A DNA stretch of 64,000 bases from Ornithodoros turicata (taxonomy: Eukaryota; Arthropoda; Arachnida; Ixodida; Argasidae). The position numbers were made by a program, and so were the translations under genes. Under the pieces are notes generated by a model. It saw nothing but the letters and a program-made list of their open reading frames with translations, had not been told where the DNA came from and made no database searches. This document shows positions 43,201 to 53,630 of this stretch, one piece after another (position 1 is the stretch's first letter; every line of letters starts with the position of its first letter). The DNA is taken from NCBI RefSeq assembly GCF_037126465.1, contig NC_088206.1:7105187-7169186 (forward strand), written 5' to 3'.

Positions 43201-44997
43201 ATCGCAACACTGCTCAAAGCTTCTCAGGACGTCTGCAGACATGTACGCTTCCAGATCTTGAATCGTGCGGCGGACTGCATATATGTTTGACATCCCTTGT
43301 GACAGGAAGTTAAGACGAGTCTGTGTTTGCAGGCAGGTTTCTCTAAGGTCCTGGCCCCTAAATAACTTGCGTCTTATGCTGGTTAGGGTGTATTCTTCCA
43401 GAAGTTTGCTGCTGCTGCGGCCCCCAACCCGAGCTATATTTTTTGTAGTTTTAAGGACGTGTTCGAGAAACTGATCGAGAGCATGGTTCGTGTAACACAC
43501 AACAAGAATGGGAAGCCCTTCCCCGCTCCAGACTGAAATGTTGTGTAGGAGAACTTCCACAATCTTGAACCCTACGTAGGTCTTGCCTGTTCCTGGTGGA
43601 CCTTGAATCACGGAAAATTCTTTCAGCAACGAGGATTTCACGGCATCAAGCTGCGATGAATCAAGCTCTAAATCTTTGAGTGTCAGCCATTTGTCTTCAT
43701 TCAGAACATTAATGATGTTTTCAGGGTGACTACATGTGCAGAGGGGACTTAGGTCAAACTTTGTTTCATCCTTTAAATACGCTGGGGCACTTGTGGTGGA
43801 AGAAGCCTTCACGATGTAATCGTAGAAAGGCAGAGAAGATATGGTCTTCAGCGCTTCCAGGTTATGCTTGTAGGCTTCAAAGTAGGCTTGTGTCTCTAAC
43901 ATGGTGTAAGCTTCCCAAGCAACGGTCTCAACAAAAAGTTCATCAAACACTACAGTGAGTGTTCCCTTTTTCAAATACTCTGGATTCCTGTGAACGACGG
44001 TTGCAAAATGAACAGTCTCGAAGCCGTCGTTGGACAGAATGAGCAGAGTACCGTTCATGAAGCGTTTTGTTCTCTCCCAAGCCACATTTCGAAAGCGAGC
44101 AGGATCAAAGTAGACAGGATGGATGATCGCTGCAGCTGTAACCCGCGCCTCACCCACTTGTGCATCCTTGTACACGTTGATGTTTTCGATACGCGTGCAC
44201 CGCATTCCCGTCTGAAGGAACTTTTGCAAGCCCTCACGCAATGGTCTCACGAAATCCTCTCTAAGGAGCCTGTACTGGACGTCCAGGTAGTGGTGCAGGT
44301 CTCTGTAAGCACCACGCACCAAGTTGGGTCTCAAGAACGGTTTCCCGACGGACAGCAGCTCAGATGCCGTCGGTACAACCGGGGTGTCTCTGAAATCGCC
44401 TGGAGGCTGTGAGACGTGCGCTTGCTCTTGTGCCACCATCATTCGTGTGCGAGATTCCGCAAGAAACGAGTTCTTTGCTTCTTCTAGTTTTGAAAGTCCA
44501 ACTCCGACATCTTCTGGAGGATCTGACACTTCCTGAAGTGTAGTCCATAACTTCATAATTGACGGCACTAGAATGACCAGTCTATCCGACGTTGTTGCTG
44601 GAAGACAGGAGTGCAAATGTTGCAAAAGCTGCACCAGATTACGGAGGACATCCACCACACCTGAACTGGGGGTCTCTTGTATGTTGCATGTGTGGTGTGC
44701 CATCAGAGTGGTTAATCCCATGATCATGAAACTATCAGAGAATGCTACTGCGCTTGCAAGTTCCAGTGCTTGTGGAGCAACCGTAGGTGATGTACAGACG
44801 TTCGCCAGGAGACGAACAGCCACCCGAGTGGCATCATGATCGTGTCCGCTCGACTCAAGGAAATCACTGAAGTGGAATTCATGACTTAGTAGGCTTTCAA
44901 GTGCCAAGTCTTCAGGCTGCTGAAGGAGTGCCTGAAGTTTGTCAACCCAGGACTCAGTTGTTGTTCCAGTTTTTCGAATTTTCCGAGCACGTTTCAT
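40249..44997 (-). CDS. ZNFX1-like SF1 RNA helicase with NFX1-type zinc fingers (copy A, intact frame)
   Basis: The family (human ZNFX1, worm ZNFX-1) are cytoplasmic RNA helicases of the UPF1-like SF1 group, acting in small-RNA inheritance and antiviral RNA sensing. The frame gives 1582 codons from the first in-frame ATG (44995-44997); it is open upstream to 45030 but only with a GTG. Order, from that Met: helical Armadillo-type N-terminus (about 20-230); Walker A GPPGTGKT (466-473); long insertion; Walker B-like VIVEEAAE (782-789); GDHKQLRPS (810-818); QHRMRP (851-856); DNFQGEENDI (964-973); SLSRARKG (999-1006); then Cys/His repeats CGHxC...CxxxC from about 1068 to 1520; finally a MDCGHSVP...CPLCGC treble-clef. 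All helicase motifs look competent. The TGA at 40249-40251 overlaps a CAG|GTGAGA donor, so more 3' exons are likely. Intact human ZNFX1 has 1918 residues. Confidence 0.92.
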   Translation of the reverse strand: MKRARKIRKTGTTTESWVDKLQALLQQPEDLALESLLSHEFHFSDFLESSGHDHDATRVAVRLLANVCTSPTVAPQALELASAVAFSDSFMIMGLTTLMAHHTCNIQETPSSGVVDVLRNLVQLLQHLHSCLPATTSDRLVILVPSIMKLWTTLQEVSDPPEDVGVGLSKLEEAKNSFLAESRTRMMVAQEQAHVSQPPGDFRDTPVVPTASELLSVGKPFLRPNLVRGAYRDLHHYLDVQYRLLREDFVRPLREGLQKFLQTGMRCTRIENINVYKDAQVGEARVTAAAIIHPVYFDPARFRNVAWERTKRFMNGTLLILSNDGFETVHFATVVHRNPEYLKKGTLTVVFDELFVETVAWEAYTMLETQAYFEAYKHNLEALKTISSLPFYDYIVKASSTTSAPAYLKDETKFDLSPLCTCSHPENIINVLNEDKWLTLKDLELDSSQLDAVKSSLLKEFSVIQGPPGTGKTYVGFKIVEVLLHNISVWSGEGLPILVVCYTNHALDQFLEHVLKTTKNIARVGGRSSSKLLEEYTLTSIRRKLFRGQDLRETCLQTQTRLNFLSQGMSNIYAVRRTIQDLEAYMSADVLRSFEQCCDPASYNFSDWLELAALREEFCKDLADRINEPKEVVEEDNFDMQDISKHCREDDERLYSADVDCALAGVEDKHPDALEQAWCQYGYKLVSNPDAVKDDHCVTNVWCLSFPERWRLYRYWASKAIEDIQMEVTMRKAILKEKNKTASRDSVTKDLACLKGAYVVGMTTTGAAKHRELVRQLQPTVVIVEEAAEVLEAHIATSLAPATKHLILIGDHKQLRPSNSVYELSVRYKMEVSLFERMIDNGTICHQLQVQHRMRPNFVKLLVPNFYDNLDSSAHVKSFEDIRGIDGNMFFINHTINEDSALDTKSHSNRHEAEMVLGLADYLLNQGYDPTEITILTTYKGQMFLMRDLAATKKCKTVYITCVDNFQGEENDIILLSFVRSNPEKEVGFIKIPNRICVSLSRARKGVYCTGNFDIIGELSQVWKNIVKELKCQNAIGNELKLRCPNHPDTATLVRSAKDFLNVPEGGCDRPCKTRLECGHSCGLPCHGYDTEHEEVDCKKKCQRKCRNGHTCKRACFEECGPCDVLVCTQIEKCGHTCVIPCHETTPPRCPLPCDRLQPCGHRCNSTCGNHCTEWCYVPVRKTCEYGHDQEVPCADTVNYGCEANCTKVLACGHNCHKKCGDTCSDRCAELMEMERDCGHKLYGACYKTQLPQFLMAPCKLPCTKKLPCGHTCSLRCHESCGGKRCEIQVRATLPCGHQRAVSCHVHTKITSLKDKPDEMMAYVQEMGERLTCRKSVPTSCTSGHRLVARCHALRDGKVPRYDCYNRCDAKLSCGHNCAANCRTCFDVGNNEHVPCTEICKKRLDCGHRCMKKCCEPHSCDVPCSRRLPCGHMCKGTCSQPCTICERPCKTVCGHGRCRKPCGHPCPPCPMPCLWNCGHANCSALCSEPCTRTSEDIPCPKKLPCGHRCLGFCGEPCPSLCRVCNRAQYWHLTKEREARFVMLMDCGHSVPERMLAEAFTQTKKKHSARCPLCGCRITFNFR
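40252..40257 (-). other. Splice donor overlapping the ZNFX1 copy A stop
   Basis: The minus strand reads TTCAG|GTGAGATG, with GT at 40252-40251. Use of this donor removes the TGA and leaves two bases (AG) of a codon. Copy B has the same donor at the matching place (54826-54825). Confidence 0.5.
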
Positions 44998-45030
44998 GTT
45001 GCTGTATGTACCTGTATGGAAACATGCCAC

Positions 45031-48000
45031 ATTTACTGTTATGCACTAATTACCAGTGTTGGGGGGATAGCTCGTTACTGTAACTAAGCTACTTTTTTCG
45101 GTAGCTTTTAACTTAACTCGCTGTTTTTGAGATCCAGTAACTTCTTGAGGAACTCGTTCCTTTTTTTATAGGTAACTTCGTCAAAGTAACTGGGGCAAAG
45201 TTCCAAGCTCCTTTTTGTTCGATTCTCGTCTCGCAGAGTAGGAGGTTCGGGTGACACTCATCATGGTTCTTTGTACAGCTTGGGACAAAAGTTTACGGAA
45301 CACCGGGGTGTCGCATTTCTCCAATGGAGCGGCTACCTAGCAGCAAACCGAAGTCAACACACATACTGAGAAACGGATGGAATTACCGGCCACCCGTTTC
45401 TTATTCGATCTCTTCCTGATAGCTAGGAGAGGGCTGCTCTGATGAAGAAATACGCAGGTGCTGTGTTCCGTAAACTTTTGTCCCAAGCTGTACCAATGAA
45501 GTGTAGAGGCGAGGGAGTAAGAGGAAGGAAGGAGGAGCAAGCCATCACCGGAAACTGATAATACCTCTGACATGTGGTACACTGATTAGCACAGCACACG
45601 TAAACCGGTTCGAACCGATTAATATCGGTTCAAACCGTTATTTTGGTTGCGCTGAACCCGAACTGAACCAATAACCTTGAACCGGAACTTGAACCTAACC
45701 CCCCCAAAATAACGGTTCCGAGCCCTGGGCACACAAGCAATTATTATACGTTATACGCATCTCATGAGGATCATGCAGAGAACAAAACAAAATCCACTGA
45801 GCTGCGACCTTATATTACTTGACATATCTGTGTATCGCGGCATATATGTCCTACATTGTATGTCATATATTTAACCATTTTATTTTTTATTTTCATTCAT
45901 TCATATAATACATACAATTAACATAGAACTGAAGGAACCAGAGGGAAAATCCTGGATGCCAGTGTCAAATGTGTGTATGCACATGTCAAATAGGCTTTTT
46001 CTTTTCAAGTAGAGGTTGCATTTTTATGCGAGATCAGGAAATAAAAATATTTTGTGAGTTCCTCGTAAAAGACAGCAACAGAGATAGGATTAGAGTATAG
46101 ACGTAGGCCAGCTGGTGGACTCAGGCTTTTCACATCGTGGAGATAGGAATGAGCGCGCGCACGCACATACACACCCCATGAAAAAAAAAAAAAAATATCG
46201 TCGCGTAGTACAGTACTTAGTGCGAAATTGCAAAATTCCCATATCGGACCCCCCTCCTGGGAACAAGGCTAACCGGAAGTCGCGCGTCCCTAGTAATAAA
46301 TTGCGCTGTAATGTGCAAATTCTGTATGGCACACGCTGCACAAGCCCGGACCCCCAACTCCTAAAAAAAGGCCCTTGACAGAGGCGCATGGGGAGCATGT
46401 CCGTTCCAGCATGTCGGTGGCATGACCACCCTTGCATTAACTTGTTAGTATCGGTGGTGTGTATCCGTAAACAAAAAACAAAAAAAGAAAAAAAAACGTC
46501 CATCAAAGCCAGCATGCTCTTCGCTTGAGGATGTGCTCTTTGGATTTTCTTCTGACCCCGAAGAGCGACCGCAACTATAATTGTAAATGGCATTAATAGA
46601 CGCTCAATAATTTCCTCAAGCAACAACAGCCGGCTCCTGCAATCATATTCACTCGCACATTACAAATTAGCTCCACCTGCTAGGCGTTCGTTGAGTTGTG
46701 TGTGGGGCGCTTCCAACATTTCTTCTCGAAACGTCACATTTCGGCAATACCATGGTGGCAATACTTTCACCGTTCAGACGGTTGAGACCCTCCAAGTGGA
46801 GAATAAACAGTAACAACAGGTATTTCAACATCCTTGCGAGCCAAAGGTTGTACTGTACCGAATGCAAAACGAAACTATAGCAACTGTTGAAAGTCGAAAC
46901 GAATGTGTGATTCATACCTCGATGTTAGCTACGTTGATACACAAAAAGGGAGATGTACATACCTGGTGAACATCGAAGTTTCAACACTCACAAAGGCTGA
47001 GACGGTTGCACGGTTAGCTTCTGTTTCACGCGTTTCACGAATGTGAAACCGTGAGAACCGTACGAACGAACAGCGCGCGCTCCGGACGCGTAATCGGATC
47101 GGCCCAAGGTTGCCTGGCGAAGGGAAGCAATTTGCTCTCGCTTTCTCTAGTGCTCAGCCAGGTCAGCTTCAGCCATTTACCTTGGCTCAGCGGCTCAGCT
47201 TTTATAAGAGGCGGCGTTAGTAGGCAGGGCACGTAGCATGGCACGTAGACACCTGTAAAGTGAGGTTGGTGTGGCCACGGCCTCGCCTTTTGTGGGCACT
47301 TTGGGATGGGTTTGAGTTCTTTGCTCCTTGTTGAGTTCTTCTTGGGGACAGATGGCAGTCCAGAAAACCGTAGTCAGTAGCCAGAAAAATATTATAGGAG
47401 AGTTTCTATGGTAATTTCACACGGTAAGGAGGATTTCCAACGTTTTCCCTTTCCCAAATGCATGACCAAAGGTACGTGTTCGGGCGCAAGGAGTGGATCT
47501 CAACTCCTGAAACCCACCCATCTGGCAACACCACTGCACCTTGCCTGCTGATAGGACAGACCAAACCCCTTCAGCATTGGGTAAGCGTTTCCGCTGTTGG
47601 GACTGAGGTTTGCTCTCACGTTGGAACTGGTGGACGGATTCCTCCTGTCACCAACCATGCACAGCATCGGCAAGGGATCTGCGCGGCAACATCTGGGAAC
47701 TGCCCTTGGATGTTGTGTGGTAGAGCATGCATTTCTGATCAGGCGCATAGGCACTGACTTTGTGGTGGCTTTGGGGGGCCTGAGCCCCCTGGAACTTCTC
47801 CAGGAAGGGGGCAAAGCCCCCTTCGAGAAACCTAAGCACTTGACACTCAAGATGAACGTTGCGAGGGAAGGGGTGTGCTTTGCCTCCATGTGTGAAGTGG
47901 GGGAGGAGGTGCACTGCTCCCTGGCACCCTCCGGCAGACTGAATTAAAACTGTTCGCCTATAATCAGGTGTCAGCAAGTCTTCGAACCTGGCTGGCGGAA

Positions 48001-48713
48001 ACCCTGTGCATGTCAAAATATCCGGTCAAGATGTGCTGAACTGTGCTTTTGAACATGCTTGTGACTTAAGTGATGGCACAGGTGTTAGCTCGACGATCTG
48101 CCACGACCTCACTGTACACACGGTGGACGTTTTCTTGTGCTGTATCTTCCGCAGACCAGGGCAGTCTCTGCCGCAGACCTGCCAGGATGCGGTAATCTTT
48201 GATGCCCTCCTGAATTCAGGCCCTACTTCTTCACTGTGCTGTAGGGAAGACCTCCCCACCCCAACTTTGTCACCATGCCCTGGGAGACAAATGTTCGAAA
48301 ACCATACTTTCTCCATTTTAGCTCAGCTGTGCTGACCGCCACCTGACGGAAAGAAATGTAGCGGGGGGCAGTCCTCTAAACTACCCACTCCCGATTTTCC
48401 CTTCCCACTTTGCCCTGCTCGGAACGACTTTCTCGTTCTAACCCTTGCTCGGGTTGCCCGTATTGGGGAAACCCGTATGTTGGTCACTTAACCAATCAAT
48501 CAATTAAGGTGAACCTGAAACTGTCATATCGCAAGACATTGCTGTGGCCTTACATCCCAATTTTTTATTTTCTTTATCATCATCACTGTTGTCAATAAAG
48601 AAAGTAATAGTTTTGGCTGCTGACTACACTCCAGGTATACGGTTCTACTAAGCTTACAGACCCTGAAAATAGCCACCTGCAGAGCAGATATCTCAGGCCA
48701 GTCAAGCTTACAT
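45031..48713. other. Upstream region of ZNFX1 copy A
   Basis: Includes an acceptor-like CCATACAG just upstream of the ATG (minus strand, about 45011-45018), suggesting a 5' UTR intron. It also has a GTTACT-rich repeat at 45075-45200, palindromic CCGGTTCGAACCG repeats at 45604-45720, an A run at 46179-46194 and a GC-rich stretch at 47060-47260. No supported protein-coding exon on either strand; frames at 47.4-48.3 kb are conserved only because the DNA is duplicated. Confidence 0.5.
45276..45490. mobile_element. Tc1/mariner-like MITE, 215 bp (copy A)
   Basis: Ends CAGCTTGGGACAAAAGTTTA and its inverse, flanked by TA at 45274-45275 and 45491-45492. Same insertion at 59885-60099. Confidence 0.88.
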
Positions 48714-48890
48714 CCTCTGGACTCAAAACACACGAATAGTACATACATACATCCAGGTCCCTCGCCATTTCCAATGCTGTACTTTCTCACACAGAACTCA
48801 CTTGTGGAACTGTCAAAAAATAACCACTGCCTATATTAAGTCCTGTATGCATGAGTCCTATAAAAGACTTATAACCTTGTGCACGCGTGC

Positions 48891-49137
48891 TCACCAGAAG
48901 GGTCCGTCACATCTGTAATCAAATCCGGATAACTACGGGACAGTGCCATAATAGTATTTTTGTAAGAAGAGCTGTGACACTGCACTCGTGCAAAACATCG
49001 CAAAGTGGGTATATGGGCACCTTCGGTTGTGCTCCAATTGTGTGGTGATGTCTCAGTGGCGAAAGACAAGCGAATTTTGTTTAGTGTAACAAAATTCTTC
49101 TCTGAGATTGAGCGGATGTGACGGACCCTTCTGGTGA
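48891..49137. repeat. Inverted repeat with perfect 23-bp arms
   Basis: The left arm 48891-48913 (TCACCAGAAGGGTCCGTCAC + ATC) is the exact inverse of 49115-49137. Probably a small TIR element; no clear target duplication. Confidence 0.75.
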
Positions 49138-49984
49138 ACGTGGCACATGAACAATATGCTGGGTGGGTCAGGTAATGCAGACCAGGTGACGTACAAAGGA
49201 GCAAGCGACGCAACGAGGCTCCGCGTCTGGGAGCAATTAGAGGACCCCATCACCTAGGTGACACGGTGACACCTGACGGCGGCATCAAAGGGGCGCGTAC
49301 TTCGAGCCGAATGAAAACCATATGTGCGGGGGTGCTCGAAGGGAAACAAGCAGGCGAGCGAGAAACAAAGTGACCGAGCCTTCGCGTTAAGGAAGAGCTC
49401 TGACGGTGGACAGAGAGGACCCGCCAACCAACGAGAAAACGTCTCTTGACGATTGGGAGCTCCGAGATCGCCTGTTCGCCGGTTGACACTAACCGCCTCC
49501 CGGAACACCGCCGACCAGGCCCTGCGTCATAGCCGACATGTCTGCGTCCCCGGATCTGAATTGAACACCAACGTGGTGCGACCGAGACCATCGCCCAGGG
49601 TGCCGTCGTCAACGGAGGCCTGTCAGCCAGAACAGCCTGCAAGCCACGTCGAAAGGGTGAGCCTGTCACACATGATGCGATGTTGTACGGCTAGGAAAGT
49701 GTGATGCTATAACTGTAAAGCGGTCTCGTCTCGTTTTTCCTCGCCTCAGCGTGGGCCCACCCGTTTTGGTTGTGTTAAACATTAATGTGGATGCAACGCG
49801 AGCAGGCGGGTGCATCACACAGCCAGGAAAATACTTAAAGGGATAGTGCTCTAGGCATAGATTCTTCTCTAGGCATAGATTCGTTGATTTCTGTTGCAGA
49901 CGGTAGCGTATTTAGAAGTTTATCGGGTCTGTGCATTAGTTTCCCGCATCTCGAGCTAGTGATGGGCGATAGTCATCCAAACAC

Positions 49985-50075
49985 TATCGATAGTACTATC
50001 GATGGTTGAGACGACTACTCATTTAACTATCGATAGTTTTGCTCAAAACTATCGATAGTTTTTGAACTATCGATA
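49985..50075. repeat. Cluster of ACTATCGATAGT palindromes
   Basis: Five copies within 90 bp, four perfect and one ending in GATGG. The core TATCGATA is the DRE/BEAF-type site known from flies. It may also simply be a dispersed arthropod repeat. Confidence 0.75.
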
Positions 50076-51261
50076 GTAAGTTGGACACAGCCCAAACCCG
50101 CTTGCTGCAAAATACCTTTATTTATGGTTGCACAGTATTGATATTTTTTAAATAGTTTCGAACCGTTAGCATGAAAAAAAAAACCGATTACATAAAACAG
50201 AGGAACTGTTCTGAAAAACAGACGGGAGCCTCTGTTCTGCTTAAACCAACGAAGCAGAAAAGGAGATGTTGTGGATTGTTGTGCACTATGCGTATGGCTG
50301 ACATTAGTCAATGCAGTAGCATACGCAATAAGACTACCATTACTTTACGTTACTGTCATGGTAATACGGGTCTGTGACAATTAACGGCAACTAATTCCTC
50401 CCCAGAAGGGCCCACATTGTACATGTATAATATTCTGATATTTCATACTTAATGAACTTGATAATTTATTTCCCATGATCATATTTCTTTTTCTTCTTCC
50501 TTCCCCCCCCCCCCCTCACCAGATGCATCACTTCTCAAAAATGTGTAATACAACCTCACTAAACAAAGCTCAAAAAGGCAAAAAGACAATTACTAGATAT
50601 ATCTTAGTAAAGTAATGAATGTAAGCGAATGGACTATATGTCTGCATAAATGCTCCCCCGGAGGTTCCCCTTTCTTTTTTTCTTTTTTTATCACACGAGG
50701 ACAGCAAACTTTTTCCAAAATCAGCTCCCAGTTGTTTTCCTTCATTTTCTTCCGCCTCGCTGTTTCCATCCACTTTGAGCCGTCTGTCATGCTTCCTACA
50801 GAGATAAATTGATGGTGTCGCAAATCAGAGTGAGTTCACTAAGCGTGATATAGTTACGTGAATACTACAAACTCAGTCTTTTTTTCACGTTGTTAATTAA
50901 CATTGTTACCAGGCCAATATGTGCATGGAAGTACAAGATTGCCCTTACAGCATGTCACGGTTCACCTTCTGACACGATGGCAAAAGGGAGCCATCCAAAT
51001 AGCAAAAACGGGTATTTCGAGCACCTTAACTGTTGACCCTTCCTCAAACTAGACACCCTGGCTGTCTGTAGGATCTTGGCATGACTCAGTGAGCTGAGCA
51101 CAGTGAATGTCTTTCTTATGATGCCAATGAGGAGGACTTTAGATTGTCACAGGTACTCTATGTATCACATTTGTGCTTCCAGTTGAAATACTACATCCTG
51201 CATTTGCTACACTTACGAGGTACAGCACATGTGGGCATGCCATAATTTAACATTGAACCTA

Positions 51262-52185
51262 CGAGGGGTGTTCAAGTCAAACCGGGACTTTCTGTCTCAC
51301 GAGTGTACAAATGGCTCGCGCTACTTCTTTTTCGTCATTTTCACCATGTGGTGGTCCAAAGTTTGTGCAAAACAGACGACACGTGCTGGACAAGATGGCC
51401 GACGACGAGGTGAGCGCGCACATCGAACACCGAATTGTCATGAAGTTTCTCGTGAATGAAGGCGTAAAGTCATCAGAAATTCACAGAACACTTCCGGCTC
51501 AGTATGGCCACGATACACTTAGCCGCAGCAAAGAGTCTGAGTGGCATAGCATTTCACTCCTGAGTCTAAACTCGCATCGAAACAGTGGAAGCATCCGGGC
51601 TCGCCAGTTCCCAAGAAGTTCCGAAGCACCTCGTCTGCGGGTACGGTCATGGCCACGGTTTTCTGGGACAAGGCTGGCGTTGTTCACGTTGATTTTCTGC
51701 CCAGTGGTACCACCATGAATAGTGCATATTACTGCCAGGTTTTCATGGATGTGTATAAGGTGCTGAAGCAAAAGTGGCCGGGCCTCATCACCAAAGGAGT
51801 CCTCCTCCTACAGGACAATGCACGCCCGCATTACGCGCATCTCACGACAGGCACCTTGAGGAACTTGGCTGGGAGTTGCTGCCACATCCCCCCTTACAGT
51901 CCAGACCTCGCCCCCAGCGATATCCATCTCTTCGGGCCACTGAAGGCGTTCCTTGGGGCGCCGCCACTTCAGCTGCGAGGACGAGGTCGAGAATACGGTC
52001 CGATCATGGCTGCTACGCGTCGGTAAGGATTTCTACGCTGCTGGCATCCAAGCCCTCGTGAAATGCTCGGACAAGTGCATTAGTGAAGCTGGGGATTACG
52101 TCGAAAAATAAAACTAATTTCTCGCCTGTAAGTTCATTTTACTTTTGCGAAAAATCAAAGTCCCGGTTTGACTTGGACGCCCCCA
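51262..52185 (+). mobile_element. mariner element, internally deleted (copy B)
   Basis: Same element as 36848-37773, with TIR CGAGGGGTGTTCAAGTCAAA and the same internal deletion. It keeps the residues FWDKAGVVHVDFLPSG and LLLQDNARPH. Deletion and position are shared, so both predate the duplication. Confidence 0.88.
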
Positions 52186-52380
52186 TACGTTCTTAAGTGT
52201 GCAAGTATTCTAGCAACCTTGCGCGTAATCGCTCTTACTGTGCATGCGATCGAGGGCTTTCTTGCAGGTGATAATTGGGCTGAGTGGTGTAGTTCTCACT
52301 CTTTCTTTATAAAATTGTGTTCTGGAAAGTACCTTTACCTTGTAGCAGCCTTCAAAGAAAAGAATGGTGGTCCCTTAACA

Positions 52381-52874
52381 CTAGTAGCGAGGTGGCCACC
52401 TCTCGTAAGGGTGCCACCTGAAGTCCCTTCCTAAAAATCTCCCTTGCAGGTTCCTAGGCCTTCTTTCAAAGTGGTGCCTTGCTGAATGAGTTCTGTGCTC
52501 GAAACTCATTCCAGCATTCCGATGACTACTCCTAATTTTAGAACCTGGGCGAGAAGTGTAAAATGCTTCCCCCGAATAGTACTTTTGTTCACTATCACTG
52601 TTCCATACGGAACTTTGTGCCACCGTGGCTTGAGTACGGTCATGCTGCTGGGTGGTTGCTTGAGCATCGTCGTCATGTGCAGTGCTGCTTGCGTCCCTGC
52701 TTGGAGATGCGTCTTCTGGTAACGTGGAGTCCAAGGTTTTGTGAAATTCCCTTGCAGAGTCATAAACCTGTTTCTTGCGTTTCTGAAGGTCTTCCATGTA
52801 CTCTCGGACAGCTGCTTGATACCTAGAAGCATAAAATTGTTCGATGCGCCATCCAATGATGTTAAAGCAACAGT
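52381..52874 (-). CDS. Possible exon of unknown function (copy B)
   Basis: Counterpart of 37971-38464, open over its full length with the acceptor AG kept (GTTTCCAG). About ten amino acids differ from A. No recognised family. Confidence 0.3.
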
Positions 52875-53078
52875 CTGGAAACAAACGCCTACTTATGGTG
52901 CATAGAGTTACAATAGAGCAATAGAGTGCGTACAGCAAAGTATTTACATGAAAATTGCAGTCAATTATTTATAATTAGGGTTCGGCGTTTTCGGTTTTAA
53001 CCGAAAAACATCGAATACAGATTAACATTCCATGACAGATCAATTGCTGCACATGCCGAGCTTAAGATCCCAACATGT

Positions 53079-53244
53079 GAAGCATAGATGGGTAGAAATC
53101 CAGCGAACCGGTAGAGATGTAGGAAGGGGGTTGCCTCAGGACAGAAGCCGCCGATATTTCGAACAGAGACTGTTCTTCTTCTGGGAGGAACAATCTCTGT
53201 TCGAAATATCGGCGGCTTCTGTCCTGAGGCAACCCCCTTCCTAC
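53079..53244. mobile_element. Fold-back insertion specific to copy B
   Basis: 166 bp absent from copy A, flanked by AACATGT at 53072-53078 and 53245-53251. From 53119 to 53244 it is a near-perfect hairpin with about 57-bp arms (GTAGGAAGGGGGTTGCCTCA...; inverse at the right) and a short loop. Confidence 0.88.
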
Positions 53245-53429
53245 AACATGTCAAGCAGGCTTTCCTGTACTACTCTTCTTTTCTTGGCATTTCACAGCCA
53301 CGATGTCATTTTTTCTGTTTTTAGTGTGTTTTAGCGCAGTGAAGCAACTGTGGCTATGAGCAGCGTACAGACGTTGACAGATGGAGAAAGGACAGAAGGA
53401 AGGAGTGTGTGTGTGGGGGGGGGGAGGGG

Positions 53430-53602
53430 TTAGTGTGCGTCCTAGGCCAACTTCAGGGTGACTGTACCAACATTCATTTGGAAAGTCTGCCGGGAAACTG
53501 AGGAGCAACCCCAAACAACACAGCCAGTGCCGGGATTCGAATCACGTGACCTCCCAGCATCTCGCCGTGGAAGGTGATCATCCTGTCTGCTACGGCACGT
53601 GA
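53430..53602 (-). mobile_element. tRNA-derived SINE (copy B)
   Basis: Same SINE as 38846-39022, with B box GATTCGAATC kept. Confidence 0.7.
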
Positions 53603-53630
53603 GCCGGTCTTGCCCCGCCGGTCTTGCCCC
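53603..53630. repeat. 14-bp minisatellite, 2 units (copy B)
   Basis: Two units of gccggtcttgcccc against five in copy A. Confidence 0.92.

Larger units (their letters stand above)
36065..48713. repeat. Segmental duplication, copy A
   Basis: From TCACCAGATGCATCACTTCT to CAGTCAAGCTTACAT this sequence is collinear with 50516-64000. It holds a dead mariner, a SINE, a 14-bp minisatellite, the intact ZNFX1-like frame, a Tc1/mariner-like MITE and the upstream region. Offset to copy B is 14451 at the left edge and 15287 at the window end because of insertions in B. Whether 48714-50515 also belongs to the unit cannot be seen. Confidence 0.95.
48714..50515. other. Spacer between duplication copies
   Basis: Holds an inverted repeat (48891-49137), a GC-rich stretch with open frames on both strands but no domain (49200-49740), a cluster of TATCGATA palindromes (49985-50075) and a C run (50504-50515) directly before copy B. 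Confidence 0.5.

Noticed and set aside
44998..45030. Helicase start at 45030
   Set aside because: The codon there is GTG. The first ATG in frame is at 44997, with an acceptor-like CCATACAG just upstream, so the extra 11 codons are more likely 5' UTR.
47458..48335. Several open frames conserved between copies A (47.4-48.3 kb) and B (62.7-63.6 kb)
   Set aside because: Conservation comes from the recent DNA duplication; indels between copies shift the frames and no domain is present.
49250..49704. GC-rich frames on both strands
   Set aside because: Open on both strands because of composition, low-complexity Arg/Ser/Pro content, no splice context.
53119..53244. microRNA precursor
   Set aside because: Arms of about 57 bp are almost perfectly paired and the unit is a recent insertion with a target duplication, more like a fold-back element.
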